Part shown: in pieces, positions 51,990-60,660 of the stretch
How positions within the stretch are numbered: position 1 is the first letter of the stretch
How the letters are laid out: each line of letters begins with the position of its first letter
Notes under the pieces: model-generated
What the model saw: only the letters and a program-made list of their open reading frames with translations
What the model was told of the DNA's origin: nothing
The model's database searches: none
NCBI RefSeq assembly: GCF_007830295.1
Contig: NZ_VLKC01000002.1
Span: forward strand, 2,902,200 to 2,966,199
DNA from: Sporomusa sp. KB1
Lineage (GTDB): Bacteria; Bacillota; Negativicutes; Sporomusales; Sporomusaceae
DNA: 64,000 nucleotides
Direction: 5' to 3'
Made by a program: the position numbers and the translations under genes

Positions 51990-53258
51990 ATGGGTATTAA
52001 GGGGGATATGCAATCAAAGATAACCACTAACAGTAAGTTAGTAGTACGTGCTTTAAGGCACCGCAATTACCGGTTGTTTTTTACCGGTCAGACGATTTCG
52101 ATGATGGGGACATGGATGCAGGATATTGCAATAAACTGGTTGGTTTACCAGCTGACAGGGTCGCCTTCTATGTTAGGAATAGTTAATTTTTGCAGCAAAA
52201 TTCCAGGCTTTATATTGGGGCCGCTTGCTGGATTACTGGTAGATCGTTTTAGTAGACATAGAATAATAATTTTCACCCAAATTATGTCAATGATACAAGC
52301 GTTTATTTTGGCGGCACTGGTGCTGACTGACCGGATTGAGGTTTGGCATGTGATGGTGATGGGTACGTTATTGGGCTGTATTCAGGCATTTGATATGCCA
52401 GCTCGGCACGCATTTATTTTTGATATGGTGGATAATCGCGAGGATATGAACAATGCTATTGCACTAAACTCCATTATTATCAATGCGTCGCGGCTTATAG
52501 GCCCCTCTATTGCTGGTATTTTAATCGCGATTGTTGGTGAAGGGATCTGTTTTTTGCTAAATGCAGTTAGTTTTATCGCTGTAATCGCGGCCTTACTAGC
52601 TATGCGAATTGGCAAAACACCAATTGCTCTAGGACAAAAATCAATTGCGCGCGAGTTGCGCGAGGGATTTACCTACGCCTATTACTTCCCTCCTATCAGG
52701 TATTTATTCTTTTTGCTGTGGATTATCAGTTTTTTGGGAATGCCTTACATTGTGCTTATGCCAGTTTTTGCTGATCAAATTTTGGGTGGTGGCTCTTATA
52801 TATTGGGTTTTCTGTTTTCGGCCGTAGGACTGGGTGCCATTTGCGGAGCCTTTTTTCTGGCAGCACGTGCCCATGTAGCAGGGTTGGAAAATATCACGCC
52901 AATAGCCGCAGGGTTATTTGGCTTGGCTCTGGCTGTCTTTTCGCAAAATACCTCAGTCTGGCTGGCGTTAGGCATCATGTTTTTTGCTGGTATTGGGATG
53001 ATTATGCATAGCATATCGACAAATACACTGTTGCAAACAGTGGTAGATGATGATAAGCGCGGTCGAATTATGAGTATGTACTCTATGGCGCACCAGGGTT
53101 TGACACCACTAGGCAGTTTGTTGGCCGGATTTTTAGCAGAAAATATTGGCGCACCGGCGACAGAATGTATTTTTGGTATAGCTTGCGTAGTTGGTGCAAT
53201 CGCATTTTATAATTGCCTACCCAAAATGAAAGAGCATATGGGCGAAATTTACAATTAA
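51990..53258 (+). CDS. MFS transporter (EntS/MFS_3-like)
   Basis: Protein of 422 residues with about 12 membrane segments. NYRLFFTGQTISMMGTWMQDIAINWLVYQLTGSP and LVDRFSRHRIIIFTQ are typical of the MFS_3 group of exporters (EntS, tetracycline-type). GAGGAGA lies 12 nt before ATG 51990; an ATG seven codons later is possible. It lies between L20 and NifDK-like pair 4, so it could export a product (a residual carbon skeleton or hydrocarbon-like waste) of that enzyme. The direction of transport is inferred. Confidence 0.82.
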   Translation: MGIKGDMQSKITTNSKLVVRALRHRNYRLFFTGQTISMMGTWMQDIAINWLVYQLTGSPSMLGIVNFCSKIPGFILGPLAGLLVDRFSRHRIIIFTQIMSMIQAFILAALVLTDRIEVWHVMVMGTLLGCIQAFDMPARHAFIFDMVDNREDMNNAIALNSIIINASRLIGPSIAGILIAIVGEGICFLLNAVSFIAVIAALLAMRIGKTPIALGQKSIARELREGFTYAYYFPPIRYLFFLLWIISFLGMPYIVLMPVFADQILGGGSYILGFLFSAVGLGAICGAFFLAARAHVAGLENITPIAAGLFGLALAVFSQNTSVWLALGIMFFAGIGMIMHSISTNTLLQTVVDDDKRGRIMSMYSMAHQGLTPLGSLLAGFLAENIGAPATECIFGIACVVGAIAFYNCLPKMKEHMGEIYN

Positions 53259-53298
53259 TTATTGTTAATATATAAGTAAATATTTAGGAGGTTATTAC

Positions 53299-54639
53299 AT
53301 GGGTACTTTTATCGAACGCGCAAAATCTACATGCGCTCTGGGTGGTGCAATTGTTACGATAGCTTCACTGCCAAGAGCAATTCCCATCGTTCATGCGTCA
53401 GGGGGATGCGCTACCATGCTGTCAGGCACATATAACCAGGCAAGCGGCTACAGAGGGTCCGGTTATTGCAGCGGCCAGATGACGCCTACTTCCAATGTTG
53501 TCGAAAAAGATATCGTTTTTGGTGGAGAGGAGCGGTTGGAAGAGCAAATTACGCATACTATCAAAGTAATTGATGGTGATCTGTACTTTGTCGTAACTGG
53601 ATGTCAAGTTGAAATCATCGGTGATGATGTCGTAGGTGTGGCTAAACGTTTCAAGGATGGCAAGTATCCCGTGCTGGCTGCCAATACGCCGGGTTTTTTG
53701 GGTAATGGGTTTAAAGGCTATGAGGTGGTGCTGAGCGCCCTTGCTGCCGAGTTTATCGAACCCAAAGCCGTAAAGGCTGAAAAGACGGTCAACATTTTGG
53801 GGATTATGCCTGGACAGGATGTCTTTTATAGGGGCAATATCCGGGGAATTCAAAGGCTGTTAAAAAAATTAGGCATAAAAGCCAATACCTTTTTTGGGGA
53901 TGGCGAAACCATTGAAAAAATAAAAAATTACGGGGATGCTGCTTTGACAATTGTATTCTCCGAGAAATATGGCATTGATACTGCTAAAGTTTTTGAAGAA
54001 AAGCACAATATTCCGTATGTTACTATTGATCTTCCGGTCGGTGAAACGAGAACTGATGCTTTTTTACATAAAATTGGCGAACGGCTGGGAATTGAACCGG
54101 CTATAGTTGAAGCGCTTATGGCTGAAGAAAAACAATATTATTACAGCTATATTGAGAGATTTTTAGATATTTACGGCGATATTGACCTGCAACGGTATGC
54201 GATAGTTTCGGCCGACAGCAATTATGCTTTTCCCTTGATCAGTTATTTGGCCGACGATTTGGGCTGGGTGCCGCAACTTGTGGTTATCAATGATGTTGAG
54301 GATGAGTTTAGCCAAAAGAAATATGAGAAAAAGTTTGAACAGTTAAGTTCTGAAACTAAACCCAAAGTCGTATTTGAACAACATGCCGGGCAATTGCTAA
54401 ATCATATTCGGCAGAACTGGAAACCTAATAAAAACGACAAATACTATGATGCGCTTAGTCCGGCGTTTCTTGTCGGCAGCAGCCTTGAAGCCAGTACGGC
54501 GCAGAAGATTGGAGCCTCTTTCCTGCCAGTTTCTTTCCCGGTCACCAATCGGGCTATTCTGGACAGAGGCTACACTGGCTACCGGGGTGGATTAACGCTG
54601 GCCGAAGACCTTATTTCAGTACTTGTCAGCAATCGATAA
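53299..54639 (+). CDS. NifK-like nitrogenase component 1 subunit, pair 4
   Basis: Protein of 446 residues (AGGAGG upstream). P-cluster-type cysteines are C12 (TCALGG), C37 (ASGGC) and C102 (TGCQVEIIGDD); the extra cysteine is C57 (GYCSG) as in 36768. The gene precedes its NifD-like partner, the reverse of pairs 1, 2, 3 and 5. Middle region VLAANTPGFLGNGFKGYEVV replaces the AETGGFKG form of the others. Confidence 0.88.
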   Translation: MGTFIERAKSTCALGGAIVTIASLPRAIPIVHASGGCATMLSGTYNQASGYRGSGYCSGQMTPTSNVVEKDIVFGGEERLEEQITHTIKVIDGDLYFVVTGCQVEIIGDDVVGVAKRFKDGKYPVLAANTPGFLGNGFKGYEVVLSALAAEFIEPKAVKAEKTVNILGIMPGQDVFYRGNIRGIQRLLKKLGIKANTFFGDGETIEKIKNYGDAALTIVFSEKYGIDTAKVFEEKHNIPYVTIDLPVGETRTDAFLHKIGERLGIEPAIVEALMAEEKQYYYSYIERFLDIYGDIDLQRYAIVSADSNYAFPLISYLADDLGWVPQLVVINDVEDEFSQKKYEKKFEQLSSETKPKVVFEQHAGQLLNHIRQNWKPNKNDKYYDALSPAFLVGSSLEASTAQKIGASFLPVSFPVTNRAILDRGYTGYRGGLTLAEDLISVLVSNR

Positions 54640-54654
54640 CAAGGAGGTATTACA

Positions 54655-56199
54655 ATGTCTAAATTGACAGCAGATCTTACCTATGATTATTTATCAGCAG
54701 AGGCTGCTCCTACCAGAGAAGAACGAATTGAGGCCACATATGCTTTTGGTGGTTCTTGCACCACTCTTAAGCATGGCATGGGTCAGGGCTGCACCAAGTA
54801 TAACAGCCGGAAGTTTGCCCAGGGCGGCGGCTGCCAGTTAAACTTAGCTTTGGGCATCGTCAGAACCTTCCAAAATTCAGTCATTATCATTCATGGTCCG
54901 CTGGGCTGCGCTTCTAATAATCTGGGTATTGCCGGCTATAGTAAAACCTTTAGAGTGCTAAAACAAAAACAAGGCACTGACAATGTCTGGATACATACCA
55001 ATCTGGACGAAAATGATGTTATTGCCGGTGGTATTGATAAATTGCGTCAGGCAATATTGTATGCCGAGAAGGAATACCGTCCGGATGCCATTATCATCGG
55101 GAATAGTTGCGTACCAGGCATTATTGGTGATGATATTGATTCTTTAATAGATGAGCTTGACGGACAGCTTTCCGCCCGCGTGGTGCCTGTTCACTGCGAA
55201 GGCTTTAAAAGTAAATTTGTTGCTACCGGTTATGATTCGGCCTATCACGGTGTGTTAAAGAAATTGGTTGATCCCATAAAAAAACAAGACAGAATAAATC
55301 CTGATGATATTGCTTATACAACAGCAGAAGAGACCGAAAGGTATATCAACAGCAAGACGGTGAATTTGTTAAATGTCGGTTCTACTAGTTTTGGAGATGA
55401 ATTTGAATTGTCACGGCTGCTCAAGGCACTGGGGCTCACTGTGCGGGTACTGCCGTTGTATGCAAGTATTGATGAAATCTCTCGTATCGGTGAAGCGGCG
55501 CTCAATGTCAGTATTTGTGCCACGCATGATGATTATCTGATCGGTCATCTGAAAGAACGGTTCGGTACCGATTATGTCATTGATACTCTGCCGATTGGAA
55601 TTAAAAATACCAATCAGTGGCTGCGGGTTATTGCCCGTTTCTTCAAGCTTGAAGACGAAGCAGAAAAACTGATCGCCATTGAGACTGCCCAGTTGGAAGA
55701 AGCTCTTGTGCCATTTAAAAAAGAATTACAGGGCAAAACGGTATTTGTCGGTGGCGGTGAAACCCGGATTTTTACAACAGCCGAGTTTTATCAATCCTTA
55801 GGCATGAAGGTCTTGGGATTGAAACCTCATAATTTTGATCGCTTTGCTGTTCCCATGATTGATGATATTGATGACCAGGAAGCTGTCATCGACGTTGCGC
55901 CGGGACAACCGTCTGAAGAACTGGTCATACTTAACCGGCTCAAACCTGACCTCTATGTTGGACATGTGGGCGCTCCTGCCTGGGTGACAAAACTGGGTAT
56001 TCCCAATATTCCTCTGTTTGGTCAGTCACTAAACTATATGGGCTATTCGGGAGCTTTTGAACTGGCAAGAAAAGCAGTGAAAAGCCTCAAAAATACAAAC
56101 TTTCCTAAAAAAATAGCGGCCAATGTACCCTTGCCGTTCCGGCCAGAGTGGTATGCCAGCAATCCGTTTGACAATATCAAAGAAGCGCAACAAGGTTGA
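54655..56199 (+). CDS. NifD-like nitrogenase component 1 subunit, pair 4
   Basis: Protein of 514 residues (AAGGAGG upstream), 15 bp after the NifK-like gene. P-cluster-type cysteines are C60, C85 (GPLGC) and C152 (NSCVPGIIGDD); the cofactor cysteine is in VSICATHDDYLIGHL, the THDDY variant also seen in 35212. CEGFKSKFVATGYD has Val/Tyr at NifD Gln191/His195, and MGYSG has Ser at His442. A CTTLKHGMGQGC insertion near residue 35-46 adds two cysteines. Confidence 0.88.
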   Translation: MSKLTADLTYDYLSAEAAPTREERIEATYAFGGSCTTLKHGMGQGCTKYNSRKFAQGGGCQLNLALGIVRTFQNSVIIIHGPLGCASNNLGIAGYSKTFRVLKQKQGTDNVWIHTNLDENDVIAGGIDKLRQAILYAEKEYRPDAIIIGNSCVPGIIGDDIDSLIDELDGQLSARVVPVHCEGFKSKFVATGYDSAYHGVLKKLVDPIKKQDRINPDDIAYTTAEETERYINSKTVNLLNVGSTSFGDEFELSRLLKALGLTVRVLPLYASIDEISRIGEAALNVSICATHDDYLIGHLKERFGTDYVIDTLPIGIKNTNQWLRVIARFFKLEDEAEKLIAIETAQLEEALVPFKKELQGKTVFVGGGETRIFTTAEFYQSLGMKVLGLKPHNFDRFAVPMIDDIDDQEAVIDVAPGQPSEELVILNRLKPDLYVGHVGAPAWVTKLGIPNIPLFGQSLNYMGYSGAFELARKAVKSLKNTNFPKKIAANVPLPFRPEWYASNPFDNIKEAQQG

Positions 56200-56233
56200 T
56201 ATTCTTGTACTAACTATATAAGGGGGAAGAAGA

Positions 56234-57196
56234 GTGTCGTATATTGTAGATAATCTAACAGAACTTATCGGCAACACGCCGCTTTTAAGGCCTAATTCTT
56301 TTTCTAGGCTGGCGAAGCTTAATGCTGAGCTGCTGCTTAAGCTCGAATATTTTAATCCGTTAGGCAGCGTAAAGGACAGAATCGCCAATTCCATGGTGGT
56401 GGATGCAGAGAAACAAGGCGCACTTAAGCCAGGCTCAGTGATTATTGAACCCACAAGCGGCAATACCGGTGTTGGATTGGCCTTCGTGGCGGCTGCCAGA
56501 GGCTATCGAATCATTCTTACTATGCCGGACACGATGAGTGTGGAACGGCGAACATTATTAAAAGCCCTTGGCGCCGAATTGGTACTGACACCTGGGGCGG
56601 ATGGCATGAAAGGTGCTATCCGCAAAGCCGAAGAACTTTCCGTGCGAATTCCGGATGCGGTAATATTGCAGCAATTTAATAATCCTGCTAACCCGGCTAT
56701 TCACCGGGAGACAACAGCTGAAGAAATATGGGCCGACACCAAAGGCAAAATTGACATATTTGTCGCCGGGGTGGGTACCGGCGGTACGGTTACCGGTGTG
56801 GGGGAAGCGCTAAAGGCCAAAAATCCGGCTGTTACAATTGTTGCGGTTGAACCAAATGATTCTCCAGTTTTGTCTGGCGGCAATCCTGGTCCGCATCAGA
56901 TTCAGGGAATTGGCGCCGGCTTTGTGCCCAAGGTGTTTGACTATGAGGCCGTGGATGAAATCTTTAAAGTGAAAAACGAGGAAGCCATTGATACTGCCCG
57001 GGTACTGGCAAGAGTAGAGGGACTGCTTGTAGGTATTTCCTCCGGTGCTGCTGCGTTTGCCGCTGCCCAGATTGCCAGACGGCCGGAGAATGCGGGCAAA
57101 ACGATTGTTGCCCTGCTGCCGGACACGGGCGAACGATATCTGTCAACTGTTCTTTTTAAAGAATTGCCTGATGAGGAAAGCAGGTACTGGCGTTAA
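56234..57196 (+). CDS. cysK: Cysteine synthase (O-acetylserine sulfhydrylase)
   Basis: Protein of 320 residues from GTG 56234 (GGGGGAAG upstream). The PLP lysine is K47 in [11 protein letters not shown], the phosphate/substrate loop [11 protein letters not shown] and the C-terminal [14 protein letters not shown] are standard for CysK. It joins sulfide to O-acetylserine to make cysteine. Being 35 bp behind NifDK-like pair 4, it suggests that this enzyme or its pathway releases sulfide. Confidence 0.92.
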   Translation: MSYIVDNLTELIGNTPLLRPNSFSRLAKLNAELLLKLEYFNPLGSVKDRIANSMVVDAEKQGALKPGSVIIEPTSGNTGVGLAFVAAARGYRIILTMPDTMSVERRTLLKALGAELVLTPGADGMKGAIRKAEELSVRIPDAVILQQFNNPANPAIHRETTAEEIWADTKGKIDIFVAGVGTGGTVTGVGEALKAKNPAVTIVAVEPNDSPVLSGGNPGPHQIQGIGAGFVPKVFDYEAVDEIFKVKNEEAIDTARVLARVEGLLVGISSGAAAFAAAQIARRPENAGKTIVALLPDTGERYLSTVLFKELPDEESRYWR

Positions 57197-57220
57197 AAAA
57201 TATGTTTGGAGGGGAGTTCA

Positions 57221-57739
57221 GTGAGTGTTCTTGAGTTGGTAAAGCAACGGTATTCGGTGCGCAACTATGAAGCAAGGCCGGTAGAAGAAGAAAAGCTGCA
57301 AAAGATACTGGAAGCCGGGCGAGCTGCACCTTCGGCGAAAAATTTCCAACCCAGCCGTGTGATTGTTGTACGGGAAAAGGCTGGGCTGGAGAAGCTCAAA
57401 AAGGGGGCAAATGTGCATGGTGCGCCACTGGCAATCATAGTGGTTGGTGATCATGAAGCTGCCTGGAAACGGCCTTATGACAATAAAACCAGTGTAGATA
57501 TTGATGCCAGTATTGTTACTGACCATATCGTATTGGCGGCAACTGAACTGGGGCTGGGAACGTTGTGGGTATGTTATTTTGATCCGGAGATTATTCGCCA
57601 AGAATTTAATATCCCGGCTCAGATTGAACCAATCAATATAATCGGAGTCGGCTATGCCGCCGGGGAAGCCAAGTCACCGGACCGGCATAACGAAACGCGC
57701 AAACCGTTAAATGAGTTTATCGTTTGGGAAAGCTATTGA
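57221..57739 (+). CDS. Nitroreductase-family FMN protein
   Basis: Protein of 172 residues from GTG 57221 (GGAGGGG 6 nt upstream). VKQRYSVRNYEARPVEEEKL and AGRAAPSAKNFQPSRVIVV are the FMN-binding hallmarks; GLGTLWVCYFDPE is the central helix region. These NAD(P)H-dependent flavoproteins reduce many substrates. Its role beside CysK is not evident; supplying electrons to pair 4 or reducing a thiol oxidation product are both possible. Confidence 0.83.
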   Translation: MSVLELVKQRYSVRNYEARPVEEEKLQKILEAGRAAPSAKNFQPSRVIVVREKAGLEKLKKGANVHGAPLAIIVVGDHEAAWKRPYDNKTSVDIDASIVTDHIVLAATELGLGTLWVCYFDPEIIRQEFNIPAQIEPINIIGVGYAAGEAKSPDRHNETRKPLNEFIVWESY

Positions 57740-57792
57740 TCTACCCATAAGAAGCTGCGATTAAGAAAACAGAACATTATGTTTCAAAGTAA

Positions 57793-57852
57793 CTCGCCGA
57801 TTAGTCAGAAACTAAAGGCCTGTGCAGATTTGATTTGCACAGGCCGTTTGAT
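57793..57852 (+). promoter_or_regulatory. Leader element L21
   Basis: TCGCCGATTAGT-CAGAA-ACTAAAGGCC core. AAGGCCTGTGCA pairs with TGCACAGGCC, then only GTTTGATTT, a weak T tract. It lies 22 nt before the MetY start. Confidence 0.75.
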
Positions 57853-57873
57853 TTAGGAGAGGGGCAGATAGCA

Positions 57874-59172
57874 ATGAGTAAAGAAAATGAGAGAAAACAT
57901 GGGTTTGACACCCTAGCGCTACATGCCGGACAAATACCTGACCCGGTGACAGGTGCTCGGGCAGTGCCCATTTATCAGAGCACCTCTTTTGTGCTAGGTG
58001 ATACCGCGCGGGCTGCACGGCTTTTTTCACTTGATGAATTAGGTTATGCGTATACCCGGATGATAAATCCGACGCAAACTGTTTTTGAAGAAAGAGTAGC
58101 CGCCTTGGAAGGCGGCGTGGGGGCGTTGGCGGTTGCATCCGGACAGGCGGCCATTACGTATTCCATTCTGACCATTGCCCAGGCAGGGGATGAAATAGTA
58201 TCTTCTGCGGCACTTTATGGCGGTACTTATAATTTATTTCATCATACGCTGCCCAAGCTGGGAATTAAGGTCCATTTTGTTGATCCTGGTGATCCGGAAA
58301 ATTTTCGTCAGGCCATTACACCGGCAACCAAAGCGGTGTATGCTGAGATTATCGGCAATCCCAAACTGGATATTTTAGATGTGGAAAATGTCGCAAAAGT
58401 CGCTCACGAGCATACTATTCCGCTGATTATTGACAGTACGTTTGCCACACCTTATTTACATCGTCCATTTGAGTGGGGCGCCGATATTATTGTTCATTCC
58501 GCAACCAAATTCCTTGGCGGACACGGAACTTCCATCGGTGGCATTATTGTGGATTCAGGTAAATTTGACTGGAACAATGGAAAATTTCCCGGTTTAGTGG
58601 AACCTGATCCCAGCTATCATGGAATATCTTTTGTAGAAAAATTCGAGAACGCGGCATATATAACGAAAGCCCGGGTTACTTTGCTGCGCGATACCGGCGC
58701 GGCGGTTAGCCCGTTTAATGTCTTCCTATTTTTACAGGGACTGGAGACGCTGTCGGTGCGGCTGGAGCGCCATGTTGCCAATGCGAAAAAGGTGGCGGAG
58801 TTCTTGCAGGGACACAAGTATGTAACCTGGGTGAATTATCCGGGATTAGAGAGCAGTTCCTCATACCAAAAAGCGCAAAAGTATTTCCCAAAAGGCGCCG
58901 GGGCGATTCTTACGTTTGGCATTCAGGGAGGCTTGCAAGCGGGGACAAAATTCATTAATAATCTGGGGCTATTTTCTCATTTAGCCAATGTCGGCGACGC
59001 CAAGTCGCTGGTCATTCATCCCGCCAGCACTACCCATCAGCAACTAACGCCGGCACAGCAGGTGGCAAGCGGTGTCACGGAAGATCTGGTGAGGTTATCC
59101 ATCGGTCTGGAAGACAGTGACGACCTGTTGTACTATCTCAATGAGGCGCTGGCAGTCAGCCAGAGAAGCTAG
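57874..59172 (+). CDS. metY: O-acetylhomoserine sulfhydrylase family enzyme
   Basis: Protein of 432 residues from ATG 57874 (AGGAGAGGGG upstream). The PLP lysine is K212 in [41 protein letters not shown] and the long inserted loop near [11 protein letters not shown] are typical of MetY rather than of MetB or MegL. It condenses sulfide or methanethiol with O-acetylhomoserine to make homocysteine or methionine. It is followed 22 bp later by NifDK-like pair 5, as expected if that enzyme supplies methanethiol or sulfide, the arrangement of function known for methylthio-alkane reductase. Confidence 0.9.
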   Translation: MSKENERKHGFDTLALHAGQIPDPVTGARAVPIYQSTSFVLGDTARAARLFSLDELGYAYTRMINPTQTVFEERVAALEGGVGALAVASGQAAITYSILTIAQAGDEIVSSAALYGGTYNLFHHTLPKLGIKVHFVDPGDPENFRQAITPATKAVYAEIIGNPKLDILDVENVAKVAHEHTIPLIIDSTFATPYLHRPFEWGADIIVHSATKFLGGHGTSIGGIIVDSGKFDWNNGKFPGLVEPDPSYHGISFVEKFENAAYITKARVTLLRDTGAAVSPFNVFLFLQGLETLSVRLERHVANAKKVAEFLQGHKYVTWVNYPGLESSSSYQKAQKYFPKGAGAILTFGIQGGLQAGTKFINNLGLFSHLANVGDAKSLVIHPASTTHQQLTPAQQVASGVTEDLVRLSIGLEDSDDLLYYLNEALAVSQRS

Positions 59173-59193
59173 TGAATAAAGGGAGATGAATTG

Positions 59194-60660
59194 ATGACTA
59201 TTAATTTACAGGTTACGGCGGCAGGCAGCCGGGAAAATAGGCTGGGATCAATCACGGGCTATTCCGGGGATCTTCACGACCTCGTCCAGCAGACAAGATG
59301 CGGGACACTCAAGGAAAAGGAACGCTGCTTTAGTCAGTCAAGTTCTTGTGATGCCGGCTGCGCTCTGAATCAGCTTGCCAGCATCATCGACGTTGCGGTG
59401 ATCAATCATGCACCTTCAGGCTGCACCGCCGGATCTTCCACGGTAATTGTCCATCATACACAGCTTGCGGCGAAACGGGGTATTGAATATGATACTGTTT
59501 TCCTCGGAACCGATATGGATGAATCGGATACAATCTTTGGTGCGATAACTGGCCTTAAAGAAATAATTATCGAAACCTATAACCGTTACAAACCTCAAGC
59601 CATTTTTGTGGGAACTTCCTGCGTTTCCGGCATTATCGGCGAAGATGTCGACAGTGTTATTACTGAGCTGCAAGCAGAACTGCCGATTCCGTTGGCGCCG
59701 GTTCATTGTGAAGGTTTCAAATCAAGAGTATGGGCATCCGGCTTTGATGCCGCCGATCATGCGGTGCTTACCAGCATAGTGAAGCCGCCGCAAAAAAAGA
59801 GTAATGTCATAAACTTTAAAAATTTTAATGAAAGTGCCAGAAAAGAAATTATTGAGATTTTTGCCAATTTTGGTGTTGAGCCATTTTTTTTATATGCTAA
59901 TTCAACGGTGGAAGAACTTACCCACTTATCGGAAGCACTGGCTACCGTGTCAATCTGTGGAACATTGGGAACGTATTTGGGTAATGGTTTAGAACAAGAA
60001 TACGGCGTACCTTATGTCAAGACCATCAATCCGTTAGGTATTGCCGGTTTCGAAGCATGGCTCAGGGAAATAGGCCGGGTAATCGGGAAAGCGGAGGAAG
60101 TAGAAGCCTATATCGAACAGGAACGAGCCTTCTATCTGCCTAAAATTGAAGCAGTAAAAAAAGAACTTACAGGACTGCGTGCCGTTCTGGGGATGGGCGC
60201 AAGCTTTGCTTTTCAGGTGTCCCGTGTTCTACAGGAGCTTGGTATCGAAGTAGTGTGGGTGGCTTCCTGGCATTTTGATGCGAAATATGATAATGGGGAG
60301 ACGCCGCCCTATCTTGAACATTTGGTAAAAGAAAATCCCAATAATTTGAAAGTAAGTGTCAGCGATCAGCAAAACTTTGAAATTTTAAATATATTAAATA
60401 CGCATAAACCGGATATTTATTTGGCCAGACACCCTGGCACAACCGTTTGGGCCATTAAGCAAGGGATTGCCGCTTTATTTCTTGGCGACGAATATAAGAC
60501 TTTTGGCTACAGAGGGACCCTGGATTTTGCCAACACAATTCTTGATACAATCAGAAACAGAAGCTTTGAAAAAAATCTTGCCGCCCGGATTACGCTGCCC
60601 TATTCCGATTGGTGGTATAAACAGGATAATGCAGCCTTACTAAAGGAGGATGTGAAATAA
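59194..60660 (+). CDS. NifD-like nitrogenase component 1 subunit, pair 5
   Basis: Protein of 488 residues from ATG 59194 (AAAGGGAG upstream). P-cluster-type cysteines are C52, C77 (APSGC) and C143 (TSCVSGIIGED); the cofactor cysteine is in VSICGTLGTYLGNGLEQEYG. CEGFKSRVWASGFDAADH places Trp/Phe at NifD Gln191/His195, and FGYRG an Arg at His442, unique in the window. N-terminal ENRLGSITGYSG and C36/C45/C56 are shared with 28978. Confidence 0.88.
   Translation: MTINLQVTAAGSRENRLGSITGYSGDLHDLVQQTRCGTLKEKERCFSQSSSCDAGCALNQLASIIDVAVINHAPSGCTAGSSTVIVHHTQLAAKRGIEYDTVFLGTDMDESDTIFGAITGLKEIIIETYNRYKPQAIFVGTSCVSGIIGEDVDSVITELQAELPIPLAPVHCEGFKSRVWASGFDAADHAVLTSIVKPPQKKSNVINFKNFNESARKEIIEIFANFGVEPFFLYANSTVEELTHLSEALATVSICGTLGTYLGNGLEQEYGVPYVKTINPLGIAGFEAWLREIGRVIGKAEEVEAYIEQERAFYLPKIEAVKKELTGLRAVLGMGASFAFQVSRVLQELGIEVVWVASWHFDAKYDNGETPPYLEHLVKENPNNLKVSVSDQQNFEILNILNTHKPDIYLARHPGTTVWAIKQGIAALFLGDEYKTFGYRGTLDFANTILDTIRNRSFEKNLAARITLPYSDWWYKQDNAALLKEDVK

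Noticed and set aside
2602..57852. Leader element as an S-box (SAM-I), T-box, PreQ1 or ANTAR target
   Set aside because: The core is only ~25 nt with a single short hairpin; no S-box four-way junction, no T-box sequence or specifier stem, no PreQ1 pseudoknot pattern, and no paired hexanucleotide loops as in ANTAR targets.
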